Part shown: positions 53,622 through 61,471 of the stretch, piece after piece
How positions within the stretch are numbered: position 1 is the first letter of the stretch
Layout of the letters: every line of letters begins with the position of its first letter
Assembly: GCF_000759675.1 (NCBI RefSeq)
Contig: NZ_BAWM01000086.1
Location: forward strand, 192,828 to 256,827
Origin: Neobacillus niacini
GTDB lineage: Bacteria > Bacillota > Bacilli > Bacillales > Cytobacillaceae
Direction: 5' to 3'
DNA: 64,000 nucleotides
Notes under the pieces: model-generated
The model's database searches: none
The model's input: the letters and a program-made list of their open reading frames with translations, nothing else
Told to the model about the DNA's origin: nothing
Program-made: the position numbers and the translations under genes

Positions 53622-56330
53622 TTATGCTTGTAATTTTTCGCGAAGTACCATTGGAAGGATACCACCATGACGGTAGTAATCAATTTCAACTTCAGAATCG
53701 AAGCGAACAAGTACTTCAAATTCTTTCTTGTTGCCATTTTCGTCAGTAGCAGTAACTTTTAGTAAATCACGTGGTCTTACGTCTTCACCAACTTGCACAT
53801 CGATTGTTTCTTTACCAGTTAAACCAAGTGTTTCAGCGCTTTCGCCATCTTTAAATTGAAGTGGAAGAACGCCCATTAATACAAGGTTTGAGCGGTGAAT
53901 ACGCTCGAAGCTTTCAGCAAGAACTGTTTTAATACCTAAAAGGTTGGTACCTTTTGCAGCCCAGTCACGTGAAGAGCCCATTCCGTAATCTTTTCCAGCA
54001 AGAACAATAAGTCCAGTGCCGTTTTCTTTGTATTTCATGCATGCATCATAAATTGATGTAACTTCACCTGTTGGCCAGTAAGTTGTTACTCCACCTTCTG
54101 TACCTGGTGCGATTTGGTTACGAATACGAATGTTTGCAAATGTTCCACGCATCATAACTTCGTGGTTACCTCGGCGTGAACCGTAAGAGTTAAAGTCACG
54201 AGGTTGAACACCTTTTTCTAATAAATATTTTCCAGCTGGAGTATTTTTACCAATTGCTCCTGCAGGAGAGATATGGTCAGTTGTTACGGAATCTCCGAAC
54301 TTACCTACAACACGTAATCCTGTTAAAGGTTCAACTGTACCTGGTTCAGGTGATAATCCTTCAAAGAATGGTGGGTTTGCAATGTAAGTGGAATCCTCAT
54401 CCCAAGTATATAATGGCTCATTACTTGTTTTGATTTCGTTCCAACGCTCGTTATCGCCGAACACATTCGCATATTCTCTGCGGAATAGTTCAGGTGTTAC
54501 AGTGCGTTTAACAACATCATTTACCTCAGCCGTTGATGGCCAGATATCATTAAAGAATACATCATTACCATCTTTGTCTTTACCAATTGGTTCATTAGCA
54601 AAATCGATGTTCACTGTACCCGCAAGTGCATATGCCACTACTAGTGGTGGAGAAGCAAGGTAGTTTGCTTTTACAAGCGGATGAATACGTCCTTCAAAGT
54701 TACGGTTACCTGAAAGTACAGAAGTAACTAATAGATCGTTTTCAGCGATTGTTTTTTCAATTTCTTCTTTTAATGGACCAGAGTTACCAATACATGTCGT
54801 ACAGCCATAACCAACAAGGTTGAAGCCAATTTCCTCTAAGTAAGGGAGTAATCCGGAATCACGAAGGTAACCAGTAACAACTTTAGAACCTGGTGCCAAA
54901 GAAGTTTTAACGAATTTAGGAACTTCCATTCCTAATTCAACTGCCTTTTTCGCAACAAGACCTGCACCCACTAATACATATGGGTTAGAAGTGTTCGTAC
55001 AGCTAGTGATAGAAGCAATAGCAACTGCACCAGTTTTAATGGTTGTTTCATCACCATTTTGGAAATTAACCTTAGCTGACTTTTCAAGCTCATCCGCTTG
55101 TAAGCCGAAGCCTTGGTTTCCTTGTGGTGCAGAAACTGCCTTTACAAACTCTTCTTTCATTTTTGAAAGTGGAATCAAATCTTGTGGACGCTTAGGACCT
55201 GAAAGATTTGCTTCGATAACGGAAAGATCAATTTCAACCACATTTGTATAAACTGGCTCGAAAGATGGATCAAAGAATAATCCGTTTTCTTTACAGTATT
55301 GTTCTACTACATTGATGTGTTCTTCTTCACGACCAGTTAAACGCATATATGCAAGGGACTCATCATCAATTGGGAAGAATCCACATGTTGCACCATATTC
55401 AGGAGCCATGTTCGCAATTGTTGCACGGTCTGCTAATGGAAGGACAGATACTCCAGGTCCGAAGAATTCAACAAATTTGCCAACTACACCTTGGCTGCGA
55501 AGAACTTGAGTTACTTTTAAAGCTAAGTCAGTTGCAGTAGCACCGTTTGGAAGCACTCCAGTTAACTTAACTCCGACTACTTCAGGTACTGGGAAGTATG
55601 AAGGCTGTCCAAGCATTCCTGCTTCTGCTTCGATACCGCCTACACCCCATCCAAGAACACCAAGGCCATTAATCATGGTTGTATGTGAGTCAGTTCCAAC
55701 TAATGTATCAGGATATGCTTCTAATTCACCATCAGCAGTTTCTGCTACGTGGACAACATCTGCTAAGTACTCAAGGTTAACTTGGTGTACGATACCAGTT
55801 GCTGGTGGAACTGCACGATAATTATTGAATGATTTTTGAGCCCAGCTTAGGAACTGGTAACGCTCAGCATTACGTTCAAATTCTAAATCCATGTTAACTC
55901 GTAAAGAATCAGCTGAACCGTAAGCATCAACCTGTACAGAGTGGTCGATTACTAGATCAACGGTTTTCTCAGGATTAATTTTATCTGGATCTCCACCAAG
56001 GTCAGCCATTGCTTTTCTTAATGAAGCAAGGTCAACTACTGCTGGAACACCAGTGAAGTCTTGTAGGATAACACGTGACGGTTTAAATGGAACATCTACT
56101 TCTTTAAGTTCATCTGTTCCCCATTTTGCTAAGTTTTCAACGTGCTCTTTTCCGATGACACGGCCATCGTATTGACGAAGCACAGATTCAAGTAATACTT
56201 TTACGGAATATGGCAATTTAGAAACCTTGCCAATACCTGCCTCTTCAAGTGCACTTAAGCGGTAGTAGTGATAGCGTTTACCGTTTACTTCAAAGGAAGT
56301 ACGTGCGTTAAATACGTCATTTTTCACCAT
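53622..56330 (-). CDS. citB: Aconitate hydratase (AcnA/CitB type)
   Basis: A 902-aa aconitase that isomerises citrate to isocitrate in the TCA cycle. Domains follow the IRP1/AcnA order; the 4Fe-4S Cys residues lie in ASITSCTNTSNP and GYGCTTCIGNSGP, and substrate Arg/Ser in RGNHEVMMRGTF and GKDYGMGSSRDWA. In B. subtilis this enzyme also binds iron-responsive RNA elements when it lacks its cluster. Candidate CcpC dyads lie upstream. It is monocistronic, divergent from sspO. Confidence 0.98.
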   Translation of the reverse strand: MVKNDVFNARTSFEVNGKRYHYYRLSALEEAGIGKVSKLPYSVKVLLESVLRQYDGRVIGKEHVENLAKWGTDELKEVDVPFKPSRVILQDFTGVPAVVDLASLRKAMADLGGDPDKINPEKTVDLVIDHSVQVDAYGSADSLRVNMDLEFERNAERYQFLSWAQKSFNNYRAVPPATGIVHQVNLEYLADVVHVAETADGELEAYPDTLVGTDSHTTMINGLGVLGWGVGGIEAEAGMLGQPSYFPVPEVVGVKLTGVLPNGATATDLALKVTQVLRSQGVVGKFVEFFGPGVSVLPLADRATIANMAPEYGATCGFFPIDDESLAYMRLTGREEEHINVVEQYCKENGLFFDPSFEPVYTNVVEIDLSVIEANLSGPKRPQDLIPLSKMKEEFVKAVSAPQGNQGFGLQADELEKSAKVNFQNGDETTIKTGAVAIASITSCTNTSNPYVLVGAGLVAKKAVELGMEVPKFVKTSLAPGSKVVTGYLRDSGLLPYLEEIGFNLVGYGCTTCIGNSGPLKEEIEKTIAENDLLVTSVLSGNRNFEGRIHPLVKANYLASPPLVVAYALAGTVNIDFANEPIGKDKDGNDVFFNDIWPSTAEVNDVVKRTVTPELFRREYANVFGDNERWNEIKTSNEPLYTWDEDSTYIANPPFFEGLSPEPGTVEPLTGLRVVGKFGDSVTTDHISPAGAIGKNTPAGKYLLEKGVQPRDFNSYGSRRGNHEVMMRGTFANIRIRNQIAPGTEGGVTTYWPTGEVTSIYDACMKYKENGTGLIVLAGKDYGMGSSRDWAAKGTNLLGIKTVLAESFERIHRSNLVLMGVLPLQFKDGESAETLGLTGKETIDVQVGEDVRPRDLLKVTATDENGNKKEFEVLVRFDSEVEIDYYRHGGILPMVLREKLQA

Positions 56331-56452
56331 TGTAAAGCCCCCTCATTCGTCTTCATTAAATAAAATTAACGAAAAGTCGAAAAGTTTGAATTTTCCTATC
56401 CATCCCTACTTTTCTCACAATTCTAATCTTAATACAACCTTCTACATAAGTA

Positions 56453-56492
56453 AATAACAAGAAAGTTATTGTGATTGATAAGTTTTTCTTAT
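56453..56492. promoter_or_regulatory. CcpC-like dyads upstream of citB
   Basis: AATAAC-AAGAAA-GTTATT (56453-56470) and ATAA-GTTTTTC-TTAT (56478-56492) are adjacent dyads. CcpC binds ATAA-N7-TTAT elements before citB in B. subtilis, and the second match fits this exactly. Citrate-responsive repression is inferred from this match. Confidence 0.6.
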
Positions 56493-56685
56493 GATATTTC
56501 CGTATAATGTTCAAAATATTTAGAAAAATCTTATAAGAACGTGTGACTGAATAATCATAAGGATTAGAATTATGTACATATTTATTATCTCAAAAAACTT
56601 TTTTCTTGTCATTTATTTTACCTTAAAAGGAAATATTATCATTATCAGAGGGAATTCTACAGAATTCTCCTAGGAGGTGAATGAT

Positions 56686-56835
56686 GTGCAAAGAAGAAAG
56701 TCAAATCATGTTATTCCAGGCGCAAATGCTGCTAAAGGTCAGGGTCAAGGAGCAGGATTTAACGAGGAAATGGCAAACGAACCGTTAACAATAAAGGAAA
56801 AAATGAACAATAAAAAACGGAAGAAGAACCAATAA
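56686..56835 (+). CDS. sspO: Small acid-soluble spore protein O
   Basis: A 49-aa basic protein from GTG 56686, starting MQRRKSNHVIPGANAAKGQG and ending NNKKRKKNQ, diagnostic of SspO (formerly CotK). AGGAGGTG lies 6 bases upstream; two ATGs just before are in another frame. It is a spore-core protein expressed by sigma-G in the forespore. It is followed by a terminator and sits divergent from citB as in B. subtilis. Confidence 0.95.
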   Translation: MQRRKSNHVIPGANAAKGQGQGAGFNEEMANEPLTIKEKMNNKKRKKNQ

Positions 56836-56862
56836 ACGGTACGAACCTTTCGTTTTCGAAAG

Positions 56863-56893
56863 AAAAAGCAGGAGAATTCCCCTGCTTTTTAAC
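56863..56893. terminator. Terminator after sspO
   Basis: AAAAAGCAGG and CCTGCTTTTT form a 10-bp stem with an 8-nt loop; works for the convergent pair. Confidence 0.88.
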
Positions 56894-56900
56894 CTTGGAT

Positions 56901-57173
56901 TTAATCTGGGAGATTAACTTCTGCAACGATGCTCTGCAGATCCTGCTGAAAACGTTCAAGTTGTGCTCTTTGGTGTTCGGTTGCAACTTCCAAAGCATTT
57001 TCAATTTGCTGGTATGCTTCATTTACTTCTTCTTTTAAATGCTTCAATTGATGCCCGTAACTAGCGTTGTCACTAATGATTGTCGCAGCAAGTCCTTGGG
57101 CTTCCTCATATCCTTGCTGAGCAGCTTGAAAAGCTTGCTGCTTATCCTTATTGTACGGAAATTTTTGAGTCAC
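56901..57173 (-). CDS. Small helical protein, 90 aa
   Basis: A 90-aa, Gln- and Ala-rich protein that is almost entirely helical or coiled-coil (YEEAQGLAATIISDNASYGH, then LKEEVNEAYQQIENALEVAT). There is no signal peptide or Cys. GAGGGGAG lies 9 bases before the ATG. It sits between sspO and sspP on the opposite strand, an insertion compared with B. subtilis. I do not recognise a named family; a spore-related role is only suggested by place. Confidence 0.75.
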   Translation of the reverse strand: MTQKFPYNKDKQQAFQAAQQGYEEAQGLAATIISDNASYGHQLKHLKEEVNEAYQQIENALEVATEHQRAQLERFQQDLQSIVAEVNLPD

Positions 57174-57234
57174 GATATCACTCCCCTCAATCTTTTATAA
57201 CGTTAAATTGCACACCTTGAACTGAAAATATTCA

Positions 57235-57263
57235 GCATAAAAAGTCAGCAGCATTGCATCCTA
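57235..57263 (+). promoter_or_regulatory. Sigma-G-type promoter of sspP
   Basis: GCATA at 57235-57239, 17 bases, then CATCCTA at 57257-57263 match the sigma-G consensus (GMATR and CATNMTA) with canonical spacing, 20 bases before the sspP start. Confidence 0.75.
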
Positions 57264-57283
57264 ACACTATAGGAGGGATGAAA

Positions 57284-57424
57284 ATGGTGAACAAAAACGA
57301 CGGCAAGGATATGAGAAGAAATCAACCAAAAATTTCTGGTCAGCCTGAGCCATTAAGTGGTTCTCATAAAGTAAAAAATCGAAACCATTCTCGTGCAAAA
57401 CATAATACACATCATGATATGTAG
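57284..57424 (+). CDS. sspP: Small acid-soluble spore protein P
   Basis: A 46-aa protein, starting MVNKNDGKDMRRNQPKISGQ and ending with the His-rich NTHHDM, diagnostic of SspP (formerly CotL). I chose the ATG at 57284, 6 bases after AGGAGGG; an in-frame ATG at 57278 abuts the site. A sigma-G promoter lies just upstream. It is a minor forespore SASP. Confidence 0.95.
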   Translation: MVNKNDGKDMRRNQPKISGQPEPLSGSHKVKNRNHSRAKHNTHHDM

Positions 57425-57668
57425 AAAAGCGCAAGGTGCCTGCCTAGCGGCGACAGGCATAATACGGGCCAGCTAGAAGGTTGTTCTTAAACTTTCTGGA
57501 CGGATTGTAGGAAATGTGGAGGCGACTGTTCTGGGACGAAGGCATAAGACAAACCCTGTAAGAAGGCGGTTTTTGCCTTCTTCAGGGGATGGCTTATGAC
57601 CGAGGAAAAAGCGATTTTTCTTTTTCCACTGAGCCGATGGCACCTAGAGCTAGACAATTCTCCTAAGT
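57424..57668. repeat. Long hairpin-forming dispersed-type repeat
   Basis: About 245 bases with ends GAAAAGCGCAAGGTGCC and GGCACCTAGAGCTAGAC, whose GGTGCC and GGCACC pair, and further internal pairs (AAGAAGGCGGTTTTTGCCTTC; GAAAAAGCGATTTTTCTTTTTC). The ends match the kind of dispersed intergenic repeat I know from many Bacillus genomes, often about 150 bp; this copy looks longer. It carries no gene. It lies between sspP and the 3' end of selA. Confidence 0.65.
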
Positions 57669-57714
57669 AGACAAAACGATTTACTCCTAGTTTCTAGGAC
57701 ACTAAAAATAGTTC

Positions 57715-57745
57715 TAACCCCCTCTAGACCGATGAGGGGGTTGCT
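57715..57745. terminator. Terminator after selA
   Basis: AACCCCCTC and GAGGGGGTT form a 9-bp stem followed by a T-rich stretch on the minus strand; it overlaps the region between the repeat and selA. Confidence 0.75.
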
Positions 57746-57746
57746 T

Positions 57747-59156
57747 TTATAATTGGAGTAAGGCTTGAAATAAAAGATATTCTTCTTCCTCGGTAACGGT
57801 TCTTAAATCAATGATAAATTCATCCTTTTGAATCCGTCCCACAATTGCTGGTTTACATTCTGTTCTTAATTTTCTTCCGACCTGTTCTGCTGTAAGAGTG
57901 TGATGTTTAAGTGAAATGACCAAGGTTGGCAGCTGAACATCCGGCATCGTTCCCCCGCCTACTTGACTTGTACCAGGGGAAATTTTCGCCTGAAAATTAT
58001 CTGTACCCTGTAACAAGTTTGTAACAAACCTCTTCGTTCTTTCGTCTAATTTATCAATAGAAACTAATAAATCACGGATGGTGGGAATGTTATGTACTCC
58101 CTTTTCTCCGCGTGCATAATCAATTAACGTACCTTCTAGCGCAGCCAGTGTCATTTTGTCAACCCGAACCACGCGTGCTAATTGGTGCTTTTTTAAATGA
58201 TCAATGATCTTCTTTTTCCCAGCAATAATTCCTGCTTGAGGTCCACCTAGCAGCTTATCACCACTAAAGGTAACAATATCCGCACCCAATTCGATGACCT
58301 CTCTTACAACTGGTTCATCTCCAATTCCGTGCTTTCTAAAGTCAAAAAGAGCACCACTGCCAAGGTCTTCATAATAAATTACATCTTCCGAACTTTGAGT
58401 TAGCGCAATAAGATCTTCTGTCTCGACTGATTTAGTAAATCCAATCACCTTGAAATTACTTGTATGTACTTTCATGACAATAGCCGTTTCAGAATGAAGG
58501 GCATTTTCATAATCATATAAATGAGTTTTATTTGTTGTTCCGACTTCCACTAATTTTGCTCCGCTTTCTTCCATGATGGAAGAGATACGGAAGGAGCCGC
58601 CAATTTCTACTAACTGACCTCTCGAAACAATAACTTCTTTATTTTCTGCAAGCGCTCTTAAAACAAGATAAACCGCGGCAGCATTATTATTGACGACCAT
58701 CGCAGCTTCTGCCCCGGTAATTTTTTTAAGTAGAGCTTCTACATGGCTATGCCTTGAACCTCTCTCCCCTTCATTTAACTTATATTCAAGGTTTGAGTAA
58801 TTTTGTGCTGTTTCTACGACATGATGGATGGCATTGTCACTTAGTCTCGCTCTACCAAGATTAGTATGAAGGATGGTTCCTGTTGCATTGATTACTTTTT
58901 CAATGGTATACGAAAGTTGTTTCTTAATGTTTCCACTTAAAAGGTGAAAAACATCATCTATAAACTGATTTGTGCCCGGGGTTGCGCCATACCAGTCTCC
59001 GTTTAATATTAATGACCTTATTTGGTCGACAGCTTCCTTTAACTGATTTGTTAATTGGGTAACATCGAGATGATTCTCCCTAAGGAGGGCTTCGAACTGT
59101 TCATGATTTTGCAGTTCATGTACAGCCGGAATTGAACGTAACCAATCTTTCACCAC
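57747..59156 (-). CDS. selA: L-seryl-tRNA(Sec) selenium transferase
   Basis: A 469-aa PLP enzyme that converts seryl-tRNA(Sec) to selenocysteyl-tRNA(Sec) using selenophosphate. N-terminal helical domain, then the fold-type I core: NATGTILHTNLGRARLS near 90, NNNAAAVYLVLRAL near 156, and the PLP Lys in FSGDKLLGGPQAGII (Lys 301). Length and motifs are those of active SelA. It is transcribed alone; selB is not next to it. Its presence, with SelD, supports reading of the three UGA codons as selenocysteine. It is inserted between sspP and cotM, which are neighbours in B. subtilis. Confidence 0.97.
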   Translation of the reverse strand: MVKDWLRSIPAVHELQNHEQFEALLRENHLDVTQLTNQLKEAVDQIRSLILNGDWYGATPGTNQFIDDVFHLLSGNIKKQLSYTIEKVINATGTILHTNLGRARLSDNAIHHVVETAQNYSNLEYKLNEGERGSRHSHVEALLKKITGAEAAMVVNNNAAAVYLVLRALAENKEVIVSRGQLVEIGGSFRISSIMEESGAKLVEVGTTNKTHLYDYENALHSETAIVMKVHTSNFKVIGFTKSVETEDLIALTQSSEDVIYYEDLGSGALFDFRKHGIGDEPVVREVIELGADIVTFSGDKLLGGPQAGIIAGKKKIIDHLKKHQLARVVRVDKMTLAALEGTLIDYARGEKGVHNIPTIRDLLVSIDKLDERTKRFVTNLLQGTDNFQAKISPGTSQVGGGTMPDVQLPTLVISLKHHTLTAEQVGRKLRTECKPAIVGRIQKDEFIIDLRTVTEEEEYLLFQALLQL

Positions 59157-59248
59157 AAAAACTCCTTTACTTTCCTACTTTTGGCCTATTATATCATTTC
59201 ACGTTTTCATTCTGAATGAATAAAATAAACCGTGCAAGGGGGATTGTT

Positions 59249-59641
59249 ATGAAATCCAAAAAAAATATACAGCCCATCGATTTTGACCTTGTGGAAAAGT
59301 GGTTGGAAAACTACTGCCTTGATCCTCTAACTACACAAGATGACGTGACTCAATTTCGAATCGATTTATACGAGACAGATAAAGAATGGATTGTCGAGGC
59401 ATTACTTAATGAGTATAACAGCTCGGAAATTAAAGTATTTATTGAAGATAAGAAGCTCGTTATTACTGCTGATAAATCTTCCACTCCCTCTAATCAACAA
59501 AAGAGAGTACGTACTATCCAGTTCCCCTTTCAGGTTATTAATCAAAAAGTAAGTGCAAATTACATTAATGGAATATTAGAGGTTCTGATTTCAAAAACTG
59601 AAAAAGGTCTAGGGAAAAACTGTTACATTACACTGCCCTAA
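59249..59641 (+). CDS. cotM: Spore coat protein CotM (Hsp20 fold)
   Basis: A 130-aa protein with an alpha-crystallin/Hsp20 domain: DVTQFRIDLYETDKEWIVEA, EIKVFIEDKKLVITADK and the final NYINGILEVLISK. Hsp20-like CotM belongs to the outer spore coat and is sigma-K-dependent in B. subtilis, where it lies by sspP. The ATG at 59249 follows AAGGGGGA; a longer start at 59216 is less likely. It is divergent from selA and ends at a bidirectional terminator. Confidence 0.85.
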   Translation: MKSKKNIQPIDFDLVEKWLENYCLDPLTTQDDVTQFRIDLYETDKEWIVEALLNEYNSSEIKVFIEDKKLVITADKSSTPSNQQKRVRTIQFPFQVINQKVSANYINGILEVLISKTEKGLGKNCYITLP

Positions 59642-59697
59642 GTTATCTTATGGCATTATTTTTTTGCGATACTAGCTAACATAATAACGTTATAGAA

Positions 59698-59737
59698 AAC
59701 AAAAACCCTCAAATCAAATGTTGATATGAGGGTTTCG
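59698..59737. terminator. Bidirectional terminator between cotM and the SelW-like gene
   Basis: AAACCCTCAAATCAA and TTGATATGAGGGTTT form a stem of about 14 bp with one mismatch, T/A runs outside; convergent genes share it. Confidence 0.85.
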
Positions 59738-59738
59738 T

Positions 59739-59978
59739 TTATTTTTCTGAAATTTTATTAATGATATCCTCGGTGTCTGGAAACACACCAGTATCTAGTT
59801 TGGAATAGATCTTTTCCCCATTGACGGTTACTTCAAATGCTCCACCTGAGACAGGGATTAATTCCATTTTTCCAATCTTACGGTTAAAGTGTGTAAAAAG
59901 TTCTTCCGCGAAACTCGCGGCTTTTGGTGCGTAGTTTCATTGCATGCAAAATTCTACAGTTACATGATAGATGTTCAT
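59739..59978 (-). CDS. SelW/Rdx-type selenoprotein with CxxU (in-frame UGA)
   Basis: A 79-aa thioredoxin-like SelW/Rdx-family protein with an in-frame UGA at codon 14 (59939-59937). It begins MNIYHVTVEFCMQ, then Sec, then NYAPKAASFAEELF, so the redox motif is Cys-Met-Gln-Sec, the CxxU/CxxC of the family. After it, GGAFEVTVNGEKIYSK and the C-terminal TGVFPDTEDII fit the family. ATG 59978 follows GGAGGAG. The frame ends in TAA after 79 codons. It is divergent from selD by 150 bases. The family is a redox protein whose partner is unclear. Confidence 0.95.
59906..59939 (-). promoter_or_regulatory. Candidate SECIS of the SelW-like gene
   Basis: After the UGA, 16 bases precede a perfect hairpin, CCGCGA-GUU-UCGCGG; the loop begins 23 bases after the UGA and starts with G. 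Both distance and loop fit known bacterial SECIS elements. The hairpin lies wholly in coding sequence. Confidence 0.7.
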
Positions 59979-60126
59979 TTTACTCCTCCATTACATCCAA
60001 AGCTAGTTTCCTGCATCGCCATAGTAAAAATATTTTAACGTATGGTTATTTTCCATGCAAATCTTTTGCTTCTATAATATGTGCCATTTTGAATTGAAAC
60101 AGTTATACTAATTATTGGAGGTGGAT
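59979..60126. promoter_or_regulatory. Divergent promoter region of SelW-like gene and selD
   Basis: No gene. TATAAT at about 60073 is a good -10 for selD, but the -35 is poor (TTCCAT at 16 bases). GGAGGAG for the SelW-like gene and GGAGGTG for selD bracket the gap. I see no regulator site. Confidence 0.45.
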
Positions 60127-61182
60127 TTGTTGAGTGAGCAAGAGAAAATACGCCTAACCTCTTTATCAACTAAAGCGGGCTGAGGCTGTAAAATTGGTCC
60201 TGAGGACCTGGCGCAAGTTTTGCGTCATTTACCTAAGCAAGACCCTGTTCCAGAATTACTAGTGGGACATGAAACTTCTGATGATGCAGGTGTGTATCAG
60301 TTAACTGACTCGATTGCCCTAATTCAGACGGTCGATTACTTTACACCAATTGTGGACGACCCATATATGTTTGGACAGATTACTGCTGCAAACGCGTTAA
60401 GTGATGTTTATGCAATGGGTGGAGAACCGAAAACAGTATTAAATATTGTTGGTTTCCCAATCAAAAAGCTCGGAGCTGAAATGCTTTCAGATATACTCCG
60501 AGGTGCAGCGGATAAAGTAAAAGAAGCTGGAGCCTTAACAGTTGGAGGACATTCGATTGATGACCAAGAGCCAAAATTTGGTTTATCGGTTACGGGAATC
60601 GTTCACCCTGACAAGGTTTGGAAGAACGTTGGCGCAAAGCCGGGAGATGTTTTGGTAATAACAAAGCCAATAGGTGTAGGAATTATCACTACGGGCATTA
60701 AACGAAGCGTTGTCACGTCTTTACAAGAACAAACGGTCACCGAAACAATGGCTGAGTTAAATAAAACAGCAGCCGAAGTGTTAACGAACTATCATCCTCA
60801 CGCTGTCACGGATGTAACCGGATTTGGATTATTAGGACATAGTAGTGAAATGGCACGCGGAAGTAATGTTAGCTTTGAGATATCCTACTCTATGGTTCCA
60901 ATTTTGGAAGGTGCATTAGAGTTAGCTAGAGATGGTGTTGTTCCAGGTGGATCAAAATCGAATCATAAATGGTTATTGAATGATGTAGTCTATGAGGATC
61001 TTCTACCTGAGGAACAATTAGTTCTTTGTGATGCGATTACATCAGGTGGCCTTCTCGTTTCCATGAGTGAAGAAGAAGCTGTCCAATATGTGGACAACCT
61101 TCATGCAGCAGGAAAACACCATGCTGCCATTGTTGGAATGGTTACGGAGAAGAAAGAGAAAGTGATTTATGCAAAAAGATAA
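60127..61182 (+). CDS. selD: Selenide, water dikinase (selenophosphate synthetase), Sec-containing
   Basis: A 351-aa selenophosphate synthase. The frame starts at TTG 60127 (or 60130) after GGAGGTG and runs through UGA at 60181: ...STKAG-Sec-GCKIGPEDL. In other SelD proteins this position is Cys or Sec, and the Lys three residues on is catalytic. After it come DDAGVYQLTDSIALIQTVDY, DVYAMGGEPKT, GGHSIDDQEPKFGLSVTGI and TDVTGFGLLGHSSEMA. It makes selenophosphate for tRNA(Sec). Without Sec reading the gene would begin at 60220 and miss the active-site loop. A terminator overlaps its stop. Confidence 0.97.
60181..60225 (+). promoter_or_regulatory. Candidate SECIS of selD
   Basis: Two hairpins follow the UGA: GGUCC-UGA-GGACC (60196-60208, loop 18-20 bases after the UGA) and GCGCAA-GUU-UUGCGU (60211-60225, loop 34-36 bases after). 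The second has the same GUU loop as the SelW-like candidate. Both lie inside the 16-37 range; which one acts cannot be told by eye. Confidence 0.6.
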
Positions 61183-61216
61183 CAGCTTGGCATCTGCTAC
61201 GCTGTTATCTTTTTGT
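61171..61216 (+). terminator. Terminator of selD
   Basis: AAAAAGATAACAGC and GCTGTTATCTTTTT form a 14-bp stem; the left arm includes the selD stop. Confidence 0.92.
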
Positions 61217-61246
61217 TATTTTAGAGGTGGGTGCTTCACTGAAGCA

Positions 61247-61393
61247 TACAATTTTTACAAAAAGGTGTACAGTTTCTACAAAAAACCATACAGGTTCTAC
61301 AAAGAAGTGTACAGTTTCTACCAAAAACCATACAGGTTCTACAAAAAAGCCTACAGTTCTTACAAAAAACTATACAGGATCCACAAATGGCTG
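61247..61393. repeat. Seven 21-bp tandem repeats
   Basis: Seven copies of a 21-base unit like TACAGTTTCTACAAAAAACC, starting at 61247 and every 21 bases to 61373; a two-unit alternation (GTTTC / GGTTC) gives a 42-base super-repeat. A frame reading Tyr-Lys-Lys repeats is open through it, but it has no start with a site and lies between two terminators, so I treat it as a noncoding repeat. Confidence 0.9.
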
Positions 61394-61427
61394 AATAAAC
61401 CCTATAATCTAATGACATTTTTTGAAA

Positions 61428-61466
61428 ATAAAAAAGATGACCGAATGAATCTGGTCATCTTTTTTA
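61428..61466. terminator. Terminator after tdh
   Basis: AAAAAGATGACC and GGTCATCTTTTT form a 12-bp stem; T runs on both strands. Confidence 0.92.
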
Positions 61467-61471
61467 ACATA

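Noticed and set aside
57424..57746. tRNA(Sec) (selC) near selA
   Set aside because: I looked for a ~95-base tRNA with a UCA anticodon and long variable arm in the gap and found only the hairpin repeat and a terminator.
59739..59978. UGA in the SelW-like gene as a nonsense mutation
   Set aside because: UGA falls precisely on the redox position, the rest of the gene is intact with a good site and terminator, and selA and selD are adjacent.
60220..61182. selD starting at the in-frame ATG-like codon at 60220
   Set aside because: No ribosome binding site is there and the active-site loop with Sec and Lys would be lost; the TTG at 60127/60130 has GGAGGTG.
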